The notes beneath the pieces are model-generated. The model worked only from the letters and a program-made list of their open reading frames with translations, made no database searches and was not told the origin of the DNA. The position numbers were made by a program, and so were the translations under genes. 64,000 bases of DNA from VAZQ01 sp963821505 (GTDB lineage: Bacteria; Pseudomonadota; Alphaproteobacteria; Rhizobiales; Xanthobacteraceae): assembly GCA_963821505.1 (NCBI GenBank), contig CAWGEH010000003.1, positions 124,001 through 188,000 of the forward strand, in the 5' to 3' direction. Below are positions 26,799 through 35,531 of the stretch, one piece after another (within the stretch, counting starts at the first letter, position 1; every line of letters begins with the position of its first letter).

Positions 26799-26825
26799 GG
26801 AATAAATCTCGCCGATTCTGATCTT
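26799..26825 (+). promoter_or_regulatory. candidate autoregulated ECF promoter of the sigma operon
   Basis: GGAATA, 15 bases, GATCTT on the plus strand, within GGGGAATAAAT. Matches the sites upstream of both tiny peptides. It lies upstream of the sigma/anti-sigma pair with one short broken frame between, as expected for an autoregulated ECF operon. Confidence 0.58.
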
Positions 26826-26888
26826 GCATGTGTGAGCCATCATGGCTGCAAGGCAGATTGGCGATGACATCTGATCACGACGAGACGC

Positions 26889-27253
26889 ATGGGCTCCAGC
26901 CGGCGCAAAGTCATGGAGTCCATGACCTGGCACGGTACCGGCGTCCTATGGATGATCGCGGGCGGCGTGCCGCGTTCGACGGGCCTCGTCGGCGAGGCGA
27001 CGGCCGCGGAGCCGAGCGGGCTGACATTCCCGCAGGTCGGCGACAGCCATGTTGGTTTCGACAAGCCGGCCGCAACGTCACCGTTCACACCGCCATGTCG
27101 GCCGCCTTCCCGCAACCAGCGCCGGGCGCAGCACCCTCGCCGGGACCGATGACAGTCGCCGACGACAAGCTGCGCGCCCTTCTCGGCACCACCGACGTCA
27201 CCTTCAAGGGAAGGCAGCAACGGCTCGCGACCGCAAGCAAGGTGGCGCACTGA
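26889..27253 (+). pseudogene. possible frameshifted small gene leading into the ECF sigma gene
   Basis: From 26889 to about 27075 coding-like codon use is seen in one frame (WHGTGVLWMIAGG, then EPSGLTFPQVGDSH); from there to the TGA at 27251-27253 it is seen in another frame (NVTVHTAMSAAFPQPAPG ... TDVTFKGRQQRLATASK). The TGA overlaps the sigma ATG. This suggests one small gene, translationally coupled to sigma, with a single frameshift near 27075. It could also be two unrelated short frames. No family recognised. Confidence 0.35.
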
Positions 27254-27873
27254 TGCTCGATCGACTGCAAAGACAGGGTCTGGCAGCGCCCTGGAAAGCC
27301 GGGGACGTTATTGCGGCGGGTAACGGCTGCGGCGATGACAGTGACAACGCGCGGCGTTTCAGCGCCGCCGCGCTGCCCCACCTCGACGATGTCTACTCGC
27401 TGGCGAGATACATGCTCCGCGACGGCACGGATGCCGAAGACGCCGTGCAGGAATGCTATCTGCGCGCGCTGCGCCATTTCGATACCTATCGAGGACCGGC
27501 GATGAAGCCTTGGCTCTTCGCCATCCTGCGCAACGTCTGCCGTTCCGAATTTGTGCGCCGCTCCGGCGTTGCGCTCACGATTGATGATCAGACCGAAGAG
27601 GGCGAAGACGCTGCCCCCCTTTGGCAGGAGGCGCCGGTCTCGCCGGAAGCGGAAATGCTGCGTCAGTGGGACGCCAAGACGATTCGCCGTCTCGTCGCGG
27701 AGCTGCCCGACCCGTTCCGTGAAACGATCGTTCTGCGCGAAATCAACGATTTGTCATATAGCGAAATTGCCGATGTCGTCGGTGTCCCCATCGGCACCGT
27801 GATGTCGCGTTTAGCACGTGCGCGGTCCCTGCTCCGGAAAGCATGGATCGCCGAGGAAGGACCGCGAACATGA
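27253..27873 (+). CDS. ECF-type RNA polymerase sigma factor
   Basis: Group IV (ECF) sigma factor of 206 residues that directs RNA polymerase to a stress regulon. Region 2 is visible (LARYMLRDGTDAEDAVQECY, near 50-69, with the DAEDAVQE core) and region 4 near 155-198 (FRETIVLREINDLSYSEIAD, then GTVMSRLARARSLL). A 40-residue N-terminal extension precedes region 2. The ATG overlaps the stop of the frame upstream (TGATG), and its TGA overlaps the anti-sigma ATG (ATGA), so the genes are coupled. The motif GGAATA-N15-GATC, upstream of this operon and of two secreted peptides, is the best candidate for its promoter. Confidence 0.93.
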   Translation: MLDRLQRQGLAAPWKAGDVIAAGNGCGDDSDNARRFSAAALPHLDDVYSLARYMLRDGTDAEDAVQECYLRALRHFDTYRGPAMKPWLFAILRNVCRSEFVRRSGVALTIDDQTEEGEDAAPLWQEAPVSPEAEMLRQWDAKTIRRLVAELPDPFRETIVLREINDLSYSEIADVVGVPIGTVMSRLARARSLLRKAWIAEEGPRT

Positions 27874-28637
27874 CCTGCGCCGAAGCGGAAATCCTCCTCC
27901 ACGCTCTCCTCGACGGCGAGCTCGACGCCGGGCACGCGCATGAGGTGGAGACACATTTGCAAATTTGTTCGCGCTGTGCGGCGCAACTGCGTACCTATCG
28001 CGAGCTGCAGCGAGCCATGCCGGCCGCCCAGCTGCGCTTTACGGCGCCGATGAGCCTGCGCCGGCGCATCGAGACCGCGCTGCCGGCGGCGCGCCCGCGC
28101 ACCACGAGCCGCCGCTCTGTGCAGAAAGGCTTCGCCATGGGCTCGGCACTCTCGGCTGCGATCGCGGCGACCCTCGTCATCACCGTCATTCGGACAGATC
28201 ACGACCAGCGCGTGCTCGGCGACGTCGTCTCGGCACATGTGCGCTCGCTTCAGGGCGAGCACCTCACCGACGTGCAGACGAGCGACCAGCACACGGTGAA
28301 ACCGTGGTTCAACGGCAAGCTCGACGTCGCACCCCCGGTCGTCAACCTGACGGCCCAAGGTTTCAGGCTGATCGGCGGGCGGCTCGACTATGTCGACGGC
28401 AAGGCCGTCGCTTCCATCGTCTATCGGCGCCGGATGCATGTGATCAATCTGTTCATTGCGCATGAAACTTCTTCCGAAGATCACGGCGCGAAACTCGAGA
28501 AGGCGCAGGGATTCAACATTCGACGCTGGAACGCACAAGGCCTCGAATTCTGGGCTGTCAGCGACATCGATGCCGACGAGCTGCAGGAATTCGGCGCAAA
28601 GTTCGAGGCCGCCCTCCATTCGGTCGGCGAAACTTGA
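27870..28637 (+). CDS. zinc-finger transmembrane anti-sigma factor
   Basis: Membrane protein of 255 residues expected to hold the cognate ECF sigma inactive. The N-terminal cytoplasmic anti-sigma domain has the HxxxCxxC motif of zinc-binding anti-sigma factors (H29, C33, C36 in HLQICSRCAAQLR). One membrane helix follows (AMGSALSAAIAATLVITVI, near 88-106), then a periplasmic domain of about 150 residues with the segment GFRLIGGRLDYVDGKAVASI, as in many ECF anti-sigma proteins. The ATG overlaps the sigma stop by four bases, so I start here rather than nine codons upstream. The signal sensed is not visible from sequence. Confidence 0.9.
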   Translation: MTCAEAEILLHALLDGELDAGHAHEVETHLQICSRCAAQLRTYRELQRAMPAAQLRFTAPMSLRRRIETALPAARPRTTSRRSVQKGFAMGSALSAAIAATLVITVIRTDHDQRVLGDVVSAHVRSLQGEHLTDVQTSDQHTVKPWFNGKLDVAPPVVNLTAQGFRLIGGRLDYVDGKAVASIVYRRRMHVINLFIAHETSSEDHGAKLEKAQGFNIRRWNAQGLEFWAVSDIDADELQEFGAKFEAALHSVGET

Positions 28638-29071
28638 CGGGGCGGACGTCCGCCCTGGCGGATCGCGTGGCAACGCTGGGAACCACGTCTATCTCGCCGG
28701 TCACATGCGCCGCGCTTATCGCCGCGAGTTGGATCATCCCCTCCGAATGGTTGCTCGCCTGCTCTGCGTGAAAACGCCGGGAATTACCCAAATCGTCTTC
28801 GCACCATGTCATTGGGAGCCCGCCGAGTAACCATTTGCACGGACCCAAATCCGTCGGGGGATTGCAGCAGGAATCCCCGGCGACGTTCGTGTACCGGGGG
28901 ACTTTTGATGAGGCGATCAATGCCTTTGATGAAGAACGTCGCCGCTGCCTTGGCAAATCTCAGCCAGACGTTCAGGCTTTCGAACACCTTGCCGTGAACT
29001 CCATGAATGAAATCGCGCGAGGGCGAGTCTCTTGCATGAGTGAGCAACGCGCACCAGCAGGAGACCCCTAC
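28638..29071. other. intergenic, no gene supported
   Basis: About 430 bases after the anti-sigma gene. Open frames here lack ribosome sites and protein features. No clear hairpin terminator was found. Confidence 0.4.
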
Positions 29072-29368
29072 ATGTTGGCCAAGTCCGAAATCACCCTTTT
29101 GACTGTCACCGTGCTCGGCACGCTCGCGGCCTGGCTAGCGGTGCAGCCTCCTTCATTCGTGAGCCCGATCCACGGCGAGCCAAGTCTTGCATGCGGCGTT
29201 CCGGCGAGCGCATTGCGGGACATCGGGCCGTCCTCCGGCGAAGCGAAAGCATCGTTCAGTCAAGCATCGCGGATATTCCACACGTTTCAGCAACGGGAGG
29301 CCGTGCATGCAGGCAGCGCCTATCCGGTTTTCGTGCGCACACAAGACGCGACCGGAGGCAAAGGATAG
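29072..29368 (+). CDS. small membrane or exported protein
   Basis: A 98-residue frame with AGGAG eight bases before its ATG. The N-terminus is a plausible membrane anchor or signal (EITLLTVTVLGTLAAWLAV, near 5-23). The remainder is Ser/Ala-rich and of unknown family. An ATG twelve codons upstream is in frame but has no ribosome site. It stands alone, in a region of lower coding density between the anti-sigma gene and the toxin gene. Confidence 0.45.
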   Translation: MLAKSEITLLTVTVLGTLAAWLAVQPPSFVSPIHGEPSLACGVPASALRDIGPSSGEAKASFSQASRIFHTFQQREAVHAGSAYPVFVRTQDATGGKG

Positions 29369-29981
29369 AACCAGCTGGCGGCCGCCAACGCGGCTCGAAC
29401 TGTTGCCGATTGTCAGATGTCAAGCCGCGAGCGCGAACTTGGTGCGCGACAATGATAATGCCTACTTACGGGCACGCCTTCACTTGTCGGCTTCGGAGGA
29501 TAGTACCGTGACCGACCCATGTCACCGAGACCGCTGTCGCAGAATGCATACGCAGAACGACTGATCGGAGTGCCTCGGCGCGACTTGGATCATGTCCTTG
29601 TCTGCGGCGGGCGGCATCTGCGACGGATCCTGACCTTTCTCCTCCTATGACAATGAGACGTTTACGTACGCACTTATCGCTGAACCACGGCTGCGACGAG
29701 CGGTCCAAGCCCGTGAACCATTGCGGCTACGCCCATTCTGTCCGGGCCGCATCATCGCTGTGCGCAGATATCATTTCGGTAAGGACGGGTTGCCGGTCAT
29801 CTGGATTCTGAGCCGACGGTGCCCTGTAGTTGAACTTCGTTTCCAATGTGTAAGCGATCTCACATTTCTCGATCACCCTCTGAACTATTCTAGCGAGCGT
29901 GCGCGGGTGGGCCGTCTATTCCGACGGCAGAGCGATATGTGCGAATGCAAAAAGGAACCGGCGTAAGACGGAGGCCGTTCA
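29369..29981. other. long upstream region of the Tc toxin gene
   Basis: Over 600 bases with lower GC than the flanks and no gene that I can support. It ends with GGAGG seven bases before the toxin ATG. Probably the promoter region of the toxin gene. Confidence 0.5.
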
Positions 29982-32900
29982 ATGAAACTCTTCGGCGTCC
30001 ATGGCAAGGTCTCGGCGCGTCAGGGGCTCCCGGTGGATGGCGCTGAAGTCATTGTATGGTGGCAGCAAATTCGGGATCGCCGAAAGCTCGGCAAGGGGCA
30101 CACTACGAAAGACGGGGAGTATCACGTCCGGTGCGGAATTCCCCGGAACGCGCCGCAACGACTAGTCATCGTTGTCGAGGCGCGATCCAGAAGCTTCGAT
30201 AAGCCCTTGCTCTCGCCGCTGATTGAGGCGCAGCAGGATCAGAGAATCGACCTTCGCCTCGAAGAGCCGGACACGTCCGAGTGGACGGCGCTTCGGCGGT
30301 CGCTGGATGGGCCGCTCGACGGTCTCAAACTGTCAGACGTCGTAGAGAACGATGTCCATAAGGACCTCTCGTTCCTCTCCTTCGAGTCGGGCAAAGACAC
30401 CGAGACGCTGATGCGGGCGGCGATTTCCGCACGGCTCGAAGAAGCGGTCAGCCTTCCAGCCGCGGTTTTCTACGCCTTCCTGAGGCAGCGCGTTCCGTCA
30501 GCGCTGCCGAACCCCTTGCTGGATGCGGCCCAGGACTTCACGCTGATTGATGCTCTGGTGCAACGTGTCGGCTCCCTGATTTACGGACTATCCCGCGATG
30601 TTCAGCAGGGTACGCTCACTGCGGCGATAGCGCTGAATCTGATCGGTCCGCAGTACGCGGCGGAGATTCCGAAGATCGTCAATCAACTGCAGGCTCTGCA
30701 CGCCTCGGATCTGCTCAAACAACCTTATCTCGCCGGCAAGTCGACCTTGAGCCAACTTCTCGACGTGGTGAAGCTTCCGCCACCCAGGCAGCAGGCATTC
30801 GCGCAGGCCCTCGCGAGCAATGAACTCTCCATGCGCAACTTCTGGCGCACGCTTGGCGACGGGCAACACGGTTTCACGGCTGCAGAGGCGTCCAAGATCG
30901 AGCGCGCGCTGTCTCTCGGCGCGTTCGTAAAGAATCACCTGCCGTTGGTGCAACTTCTTTTGCAAGGTTTCTCGTCCGGCACATATAAGACACTCCCAGA
31001 TCTGGCTCGTTTGAGCGAGCAGGATTGGATCGACCTGGTAAACAAGTCCGGCCCGCCGCCAAGCATCGACGCGGCCGGCACCGCGAGCCCGGCCGAGGTG
31101 TTTGCGCGCGTGGTGTACGCTCGTGTCACCCGCGCATATCCGACTGCCGCGCTGTCCAGCCGGATCGCCAGGGGCACCGTCATTCCGCCGCCGCAGCGCG
31201 CACCTCTCGCTCAGTTCTTTCGGAACAATGCGGCGCTGGAACTGCTGAAGCACAACATTCCGGTCTATCTTGCGAATCAGGGCGACAAGGCGTTCGCCGG
31301 CATCGACGCTCGCGACCGGCCCGCGGTGATCGATAACGCCCGACGTTTCCAGCGTGTGCTGCGCGTTGCGCCGAGTGTGGACGGGGCGGAGATTTTGCTC
31401 GGGCTCGGAATCCACTCGGCGACCCAGATCGCCAACATGGGCGAGCAGCAGTTTTTCCGCAAGGCGACGCAGGCCGGCATCTCCAAAACGGAGGCCAACC
31501 GGATTTATCGGGCTGGCGCGCAACGCTATGCCAGCATGGTCTCGCTATACATGCAGCTTAATCGCGGCTCGGTGGGCGTGTGGCCCAGCGCCATCGGTCA
31601 GACCGCGGGCCTCGATCAACCGATCCAGGCCGCGGTTCAGCGCGATGAAACGCTGGCGACACTGTTCGGCTCGCAGGATTATTGCGAGGTCGATTCCTGT
31701 ACGTCGGTTCTCAGCCCGGCGGCCTATCTCTGCGATCTGCTCTTATGGCTGCGCAATCACCCCCAAGGCACACAGACCGCGCTCGACGTATTCGACAGCC
31801 GGCGAGCCGACGTCCGCCACCTGCTTCTGAACTGTCCCAATTCGGACATCCCGCTTCCTTATATCGACCTGGTGAACGAGTTGCTGGCCGACGCAATCAG
31901 CACGCCAGCCGATCCGAATTCGACCATCAATCCGCCATGGAAGCAGACATCCGCGAACAAGGCCGCGCAGGAGCTTCGCGCCGCGCCCGAATACTTTAAC
32001 GCCGACGCGTATGCCACGCTGTTCGGGGCGAGCTACCCGCACACACTGCCTTACAGCGCCGGTCTGGACGAGCTGCGAACGTACCTCCAGCAATTGAACG
32101 TTCCGTTGTGGCAAGTGCGTCAGGCGCTCTTGCCTTTACACAATCCGGCGAACGCGATGCAAGCGGCGGTGGCCGCCGAACGTCTCGGCATGGCGCCGCA
32201 CGAGGAAGATCTGGTGACCAACGCCGACTTTGTGCCGGCGGACCTTGTCTGGAACATCGCCAATGCGGCTTCGGCCGTCGCTCCGGTTCCGTCGTTTCTC
32301 CAGGCCGCGTCGCTTACCTATGAGTCGATGCTGGAACTGCTGCAGGCAGCCTGGGTGCAGGGCCCACTCAGCATCTCGATCCAAGGGACCGACGATACGT
32401 GCGACACCAGCATACAAAGCCTGGCACCATCGCCGCTCGATGCCGGCTTTCTCGATCGCGCGCATCGTTTTCTACGGCTGTGGCGGCGCACCGGCTACAA
32501 GATGTGGGAGCTCGATCTGCTGCTGAACGCGCCGGCTGTCGGTAAGGGCGCATTGAACGCGGACACGCTCATCGCTCTACAGAGTTTCTGGCAGCTTCAG
32601 GGCATGACGGGTCTCGCGGTGGATCGGCAACTCGCCTTCTACCAGAACGTCGACACCGCGACTCATCGCGATCCGGATGGAACCACGGCGACGTCCCTAT
32701 ACGTGCGCGTGTTTCTGAACCCCGCGGTCACTTCGGTGGCGGCCGACCCGGATCTTGTGGCGTTACCCGCAGGCGGGGTGATTCAGCACCCCGATCTCAA
32801 CGATCACCTGGCGGCAATCCAGGCCGCGCTCGGCGTTTCCGCGACGGACGCGGCCACGCTCTTCGGTCTCACGGACAACCACCTGACGCTCGAGAATCTC

Positions 32901-35531
32901 AGTCTGATCTATCGGGTCAATGAGCTGTCAAAGGCGTGCAGATTCGACCTGTCCGATCTTCTCGCCGTGGCCAAATTACTCGCGCCCGGAGCCGCGAACA
33001 GCGCGGCGGCGTTGACGCCGGCTCTCCGCTCGCCAGCCGCGACGCGCGAATTCCTGACGCAGGCGAAAACGATTCAGCAGTCCGGCTTCACCATCGACGC
33101 GCTCACGTATCTTTTAACACCATCGCCGTGGCCGACGACAACGCAGATGACCGAGGCGGATATTGCCTCCGCGCTGAGCGCGGTCCGGCAGGCAATTCTC
33201 AACCCGAGCGGGGGCGACGTGAACGGCAGCGTGATTGCGGCGGTGGCCGCGAATGCGCACCGACCCGCCGACCGGCCGCTGGCGAATGACTCCGCGGCTC
33301 TGATCCTGCAGCAGCTCCAGCTCAGCGGCCCGGGCCAGACGCTACTGACTCTGCTCACCGACCCGTCGCTGGCCAGCGAAACTCCCATCACGGTTGCGAA
33401 TTTCCAGAACCAGTTTTTGGCGATCCAGCTTTTCGACAAAGTCGCGGTGGTGGCGCGAAGACTCCGGTTGGTCAGTTCGGATCTGGCCTGGCTGATCGGC
33501 AACGCGGCGGTATACGGCGGACTCGATTTCACTCAATCGCCCGTTGAAAACGGTCGCCCGGCGCTCGCCCTTGCGCCGCTTCTGCAGACGTTGCTGCTGG
33601 TGAAATTGGCGCGCTTGTTCACGGCGGCGCCGCCACAGTCGCCGGTCCAGACTCTCTACGACGTCATCGACGGCGTTCACTCCGGTGCATTTGCGGACGA
33701 GGCTGCGGTGCAGACTGCGCTGGCGACGATTACCGGTTGGCCGCTTCCCGGGATCGCGTCATTTGCGGCAGCGTTAGGGATCGTGTTCCCGGCGGACTAT
33801 ACCAGCCCCGCCATTTACGACGCGCTACGTACACTCGATGCGATGGCGGCAACTGCCAACGCCAGCGCGGACCAGATGGTCGCATGGGGCAAAATTCCGG
33901 CTACCGAACTGGAGGCGGAGACGTTGGCGGCTTCGGCGTTGGGCGCGATCAGGGCTCGGCACCCGAATAACGACGACTGGCTGGCGTTCGCGCCTACCAT
34001 CATGGATCCCATCCGCGAGCGCCGGTCCGCTGCGCTGCAGGCGTACCTCATCGGGCAGCGCGATGCGGCGGGGAACCTGGTCTATGGCGATGTCAATGGT
34101 CTGTTCGATCGCTTCCTGATCGACGTGCAGATGAGCTCGTGCGAAGTCACTACGCGCGTGATTCAGGCATACATAGCCGTGCAGATCTTCGTCGAGCGCT
34201 GCCTGATGAACCTCGAGGCGCCCGCGGTGGTCGTGGATTTGGCCCAGGACGACACCTGGAACCAGTGGCAGTGGATGAAGCGGTACCGCATTTGGGAAGC
34301 GAATCGCGAAGTCTTTCTTTACCCGGAGAACTGGCTGATCGAATCGCAACGCCCCAATCGCACCGAGATTTACCGCAAGCTCGAGCAGGACGTTCGCCAG
34401 AACGCGAGCACGTCGGACTTCCTGGAAACGGCGGTGCTCAATTACGTCGATCGCCTTGAAGATATCGCTCATCTGCTGATTACGGGCACGTGCCAGGACC
34501 CCGCGACCGGGGCCATTCACGTGGTGGGCCGGACGCAAGGCGATCCGCCGTTCTTTTACTTCCGCTCTCTCATCGATGGTGCGTGGACTGGGTGGGCGCA
34601 GATCCCGCTCGACATTCGCGCGTATCAGGCGGTCCCAGCGATGTACCGCGGGCGCGTTTGTATATTTTGGCCTGACGTAAAGGTATCCAGCGAGCCGCAC
34701 CAGAGTCTGCCTGGAGGGAACTCGAATTCGCCCAGCCAGGAGGTAGCCAGATATGTCAGCATCGGCGTCTTCTTCAGCATTTATCGCAACAACGATTGGG
34801 CGCCTGCGCAGGCCGCCAAAAGCAAGTTCTTCGATAAACCGATGCTCGAATTCGAGGTCGCTGAGCGACTCCAAAAGCGTGGAGGCGTTGTACACGCTGA
34901 AAGTACAGACGGCTGCGTCTTCGCCGGGTGTCGGGCCATCCCTGTTTGTCGACGTGTTCCGGTTCGGAGGTTACCAGATAATCGGCGCCGGCTCACCGTC
35001 GATCCTCGGCCCATACGACGACGCGGTCCACATAGGGCGTGCGGTCTTCGACGGACGTTTCAACGAACTGCAGCAGCGCAATTTGAGTATCCTGATCGAC
35101 GGGACGAAAATCGGTCTACTGGAACACGCGCAGCCCGCCTACGGCCCCAATGCTCAATTCCTGCTGCCCCTTCCCGACATCCAGGCGGATCCCAGTCTGT
35201 TGAGCGAACCGAACATGCATCCCCAGGCGGGCGCGTTGGTGAGCGTGCGCCCGAATCCGGCCGGGAGCGATCGCCAGAGCGTACCGCTCACCTTCACCGC
35301 GACCGCGTCTTTGGGCCAGAACCCCGGCCCGCTGCTCAACCAGGCGCCAATGCCGTTTCGCGTCGTGGGATCTGCCTCCGACCTGGCCTTCGATCCATCG
35401 AGTTACTTCTTCTTTCAGGACAACCGCCGCTCCTTCTATGTGGAAAGCCAGAAGGCCTACCAGGCCGGAAGCATGTGGTCGCCCACATATCCCTCCAACC
35501 CGAACAGCGTGCCATTCCAGGTGCGCTATAG
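29982..35531 (+). CDS. Tc toxin A-like, N-terminal reading frame
   Basis: First uninterrupted frame of the toxin gene, 1,849 codons. Family-like sequence holds to about 34876 (AERLQK); the last 218 codons after that (arginine-rich, no similarity) are read in the wrong frame. Strong ribosome site GGAGG seven bases upstream of the ATG. If translated as is, the product keeps the N-terminal, VRP1-like and neuraminidase-like parts but lacks most of the pore-forming and all of the TcB-binding regions. Confidence 0.7.
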   Translation: MKLFGVHGKVSARQGLPVDGAEVIVWWQQIRDRRKLGKGHTTKDGEYHVRCGIPRNAPQRLVIVVEARSRSFDKPLLSPLIEAQQDQRIDLRLEEPDTSEWTALRRSLDGPLDGLKLSDVVENDVHKDLSFLSFESGKDTETLMRAAISARLEEAVSLPAAVFYAFLRQRVPSALPNPLLDAAQDFTLIDALVQRVGSLIYGLSRDVQQGTLTAAIALNLIGPQYAAEIPKIVNQLQALHASDLLKQPYLAGKSTLSQLLDVVKLPPPRQQAFAQALASNELSMRNFWRTLGDGQHGFTAAEASKIERALSLGAFVKNHLPLVQLLLQGFSSGTYKTLPDLARLSEQDWIDLVNKSGPPPSIDAAGTASPAEVFARVVYARVTRAYPTAALSSRIARGTVIPPPQRAPLAQFFRNNAALELLKHNIPVYLANQGDKAFAGIDARDRPAVIDNARRFQRVLRVAPSVDGAEILLGLGIHSATQIANMGEQQFFRKATQAGISKTEANRIYRAGAQRYASMVSLYMQLNRGSVGVWPSAIGQTAGLDQPIQAAVQRDETLATLFGSQDYCEVDSCTSVLSPAAYLCDLLLWLRNHPQGTQTALDVFDSRRADVRHLLLNCPNSDIPLPYIDLVNELLADAISTPADPNSTINPPWKQTSANKAAQELRAAPEYFNADAYATLFGASYPHTLPYSAGLDELRTYLQQLNVPLWQVRQALLPLHNPANAMQAAVAAERLGMAPHEEDLVTNADFVPADLVWNIANAASAVAPVPSFLQAASLTYESMLELLQAAWVQGPLSISIQGTDDTCDTSIQSLAPSPLDAGFLDRAHRFLRLWRRTGYKMWELDLLLNAPAVGKGALNADTLIALQSFWQLQGMTGLAVDRQLAFYQNVDTATHRDPDGTTATSLYVRVFLNPAVTSVAADPDLVALPAGGVIQHPDLNDHLAAIQAALGVSATDAATLFGLTDNHLTLENLSLIYRVNELSKACRFDLSDLLAVAKLLAPGAANSAAALTPALRSPAATREFLTQAKTIQQSGFTIDALTYLLTPSPWPTTTQMTEADIASALSAVRQAILNPSGGDVNGSVIAAVAANAHRPADRPLANDSAALILQQLQLSGPGQTLLTLLTDPSLASETPITVANFQNQFLAIQLFDKVAVVARRLRLVSSDLAWLIGNAAVYGGLDFTQSPVENGRPALALAPLLQTLLLVKLARLFTAAPPQSPVQTLYDVIDGVHSGAFADEAAVQTALATITGWPLPGIASFAAALGIVFPADYTSPAIYDALRTLDAMAATANASADQMVAWGKIPATELEAETLAASALGAIRARHPNNDDWLAFAPTIMDPIRERRSAALQAYLIGQRDAAGNLVYGDVNGLFDRFLIDVQMSSCEVTTRVIQAYIAVQIFVERCLMNLEAPAVVVDLAQDDTWNQWQWMKRYRIWEANREVFLYPENWLIESQRPNRTEIYRKLEQDVRQNASTSDFLETAVLNYVDRLEDIAHLLITGTCQDPATGAIHVVGRTQGDPPFFYFRSLIDGAWTGWAQIPLDIRAYQAVPAMYRGRVCIFWPDVKVSSEPHQSLPGGNSNSPSQEVARYVSIGVFFSIYRNNDWAPAQAAKSKFFDKPMLEFEVAERLQKRGGVVHAESTDGCVFAGCRAIPVCRRVPVRRLPDNRRRLTVDPRPIRRRGPHRACGLRRTFQRTAAAQFEYPDRRDENRSTGTRAARLRPQCSIPAAPSRHPGGSQSVERTEHASPGGRVGERAPESGRERSPERTAHLHRDRVFGPEPRPAAQPGANAVSRRGICLRPGLRSIELLLLSGQPPLLLCGKPEGLPGRKHVVAHISLQPEQRAIPGAL

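Noticed and set aside
25829..26825. The shared motif as an EcfG (general stress) promoter
   Set aside because: EcfG promoters read GGAAC-N16/17-CGTT; none of the three sites has CGTT at the right distance, while all have GATC after 15 bases.
29369..29981. Possible small gene at 29721-29966
   Set aside because: No ribosome site, no signal or domain, and codon use unlike the flanking genes.
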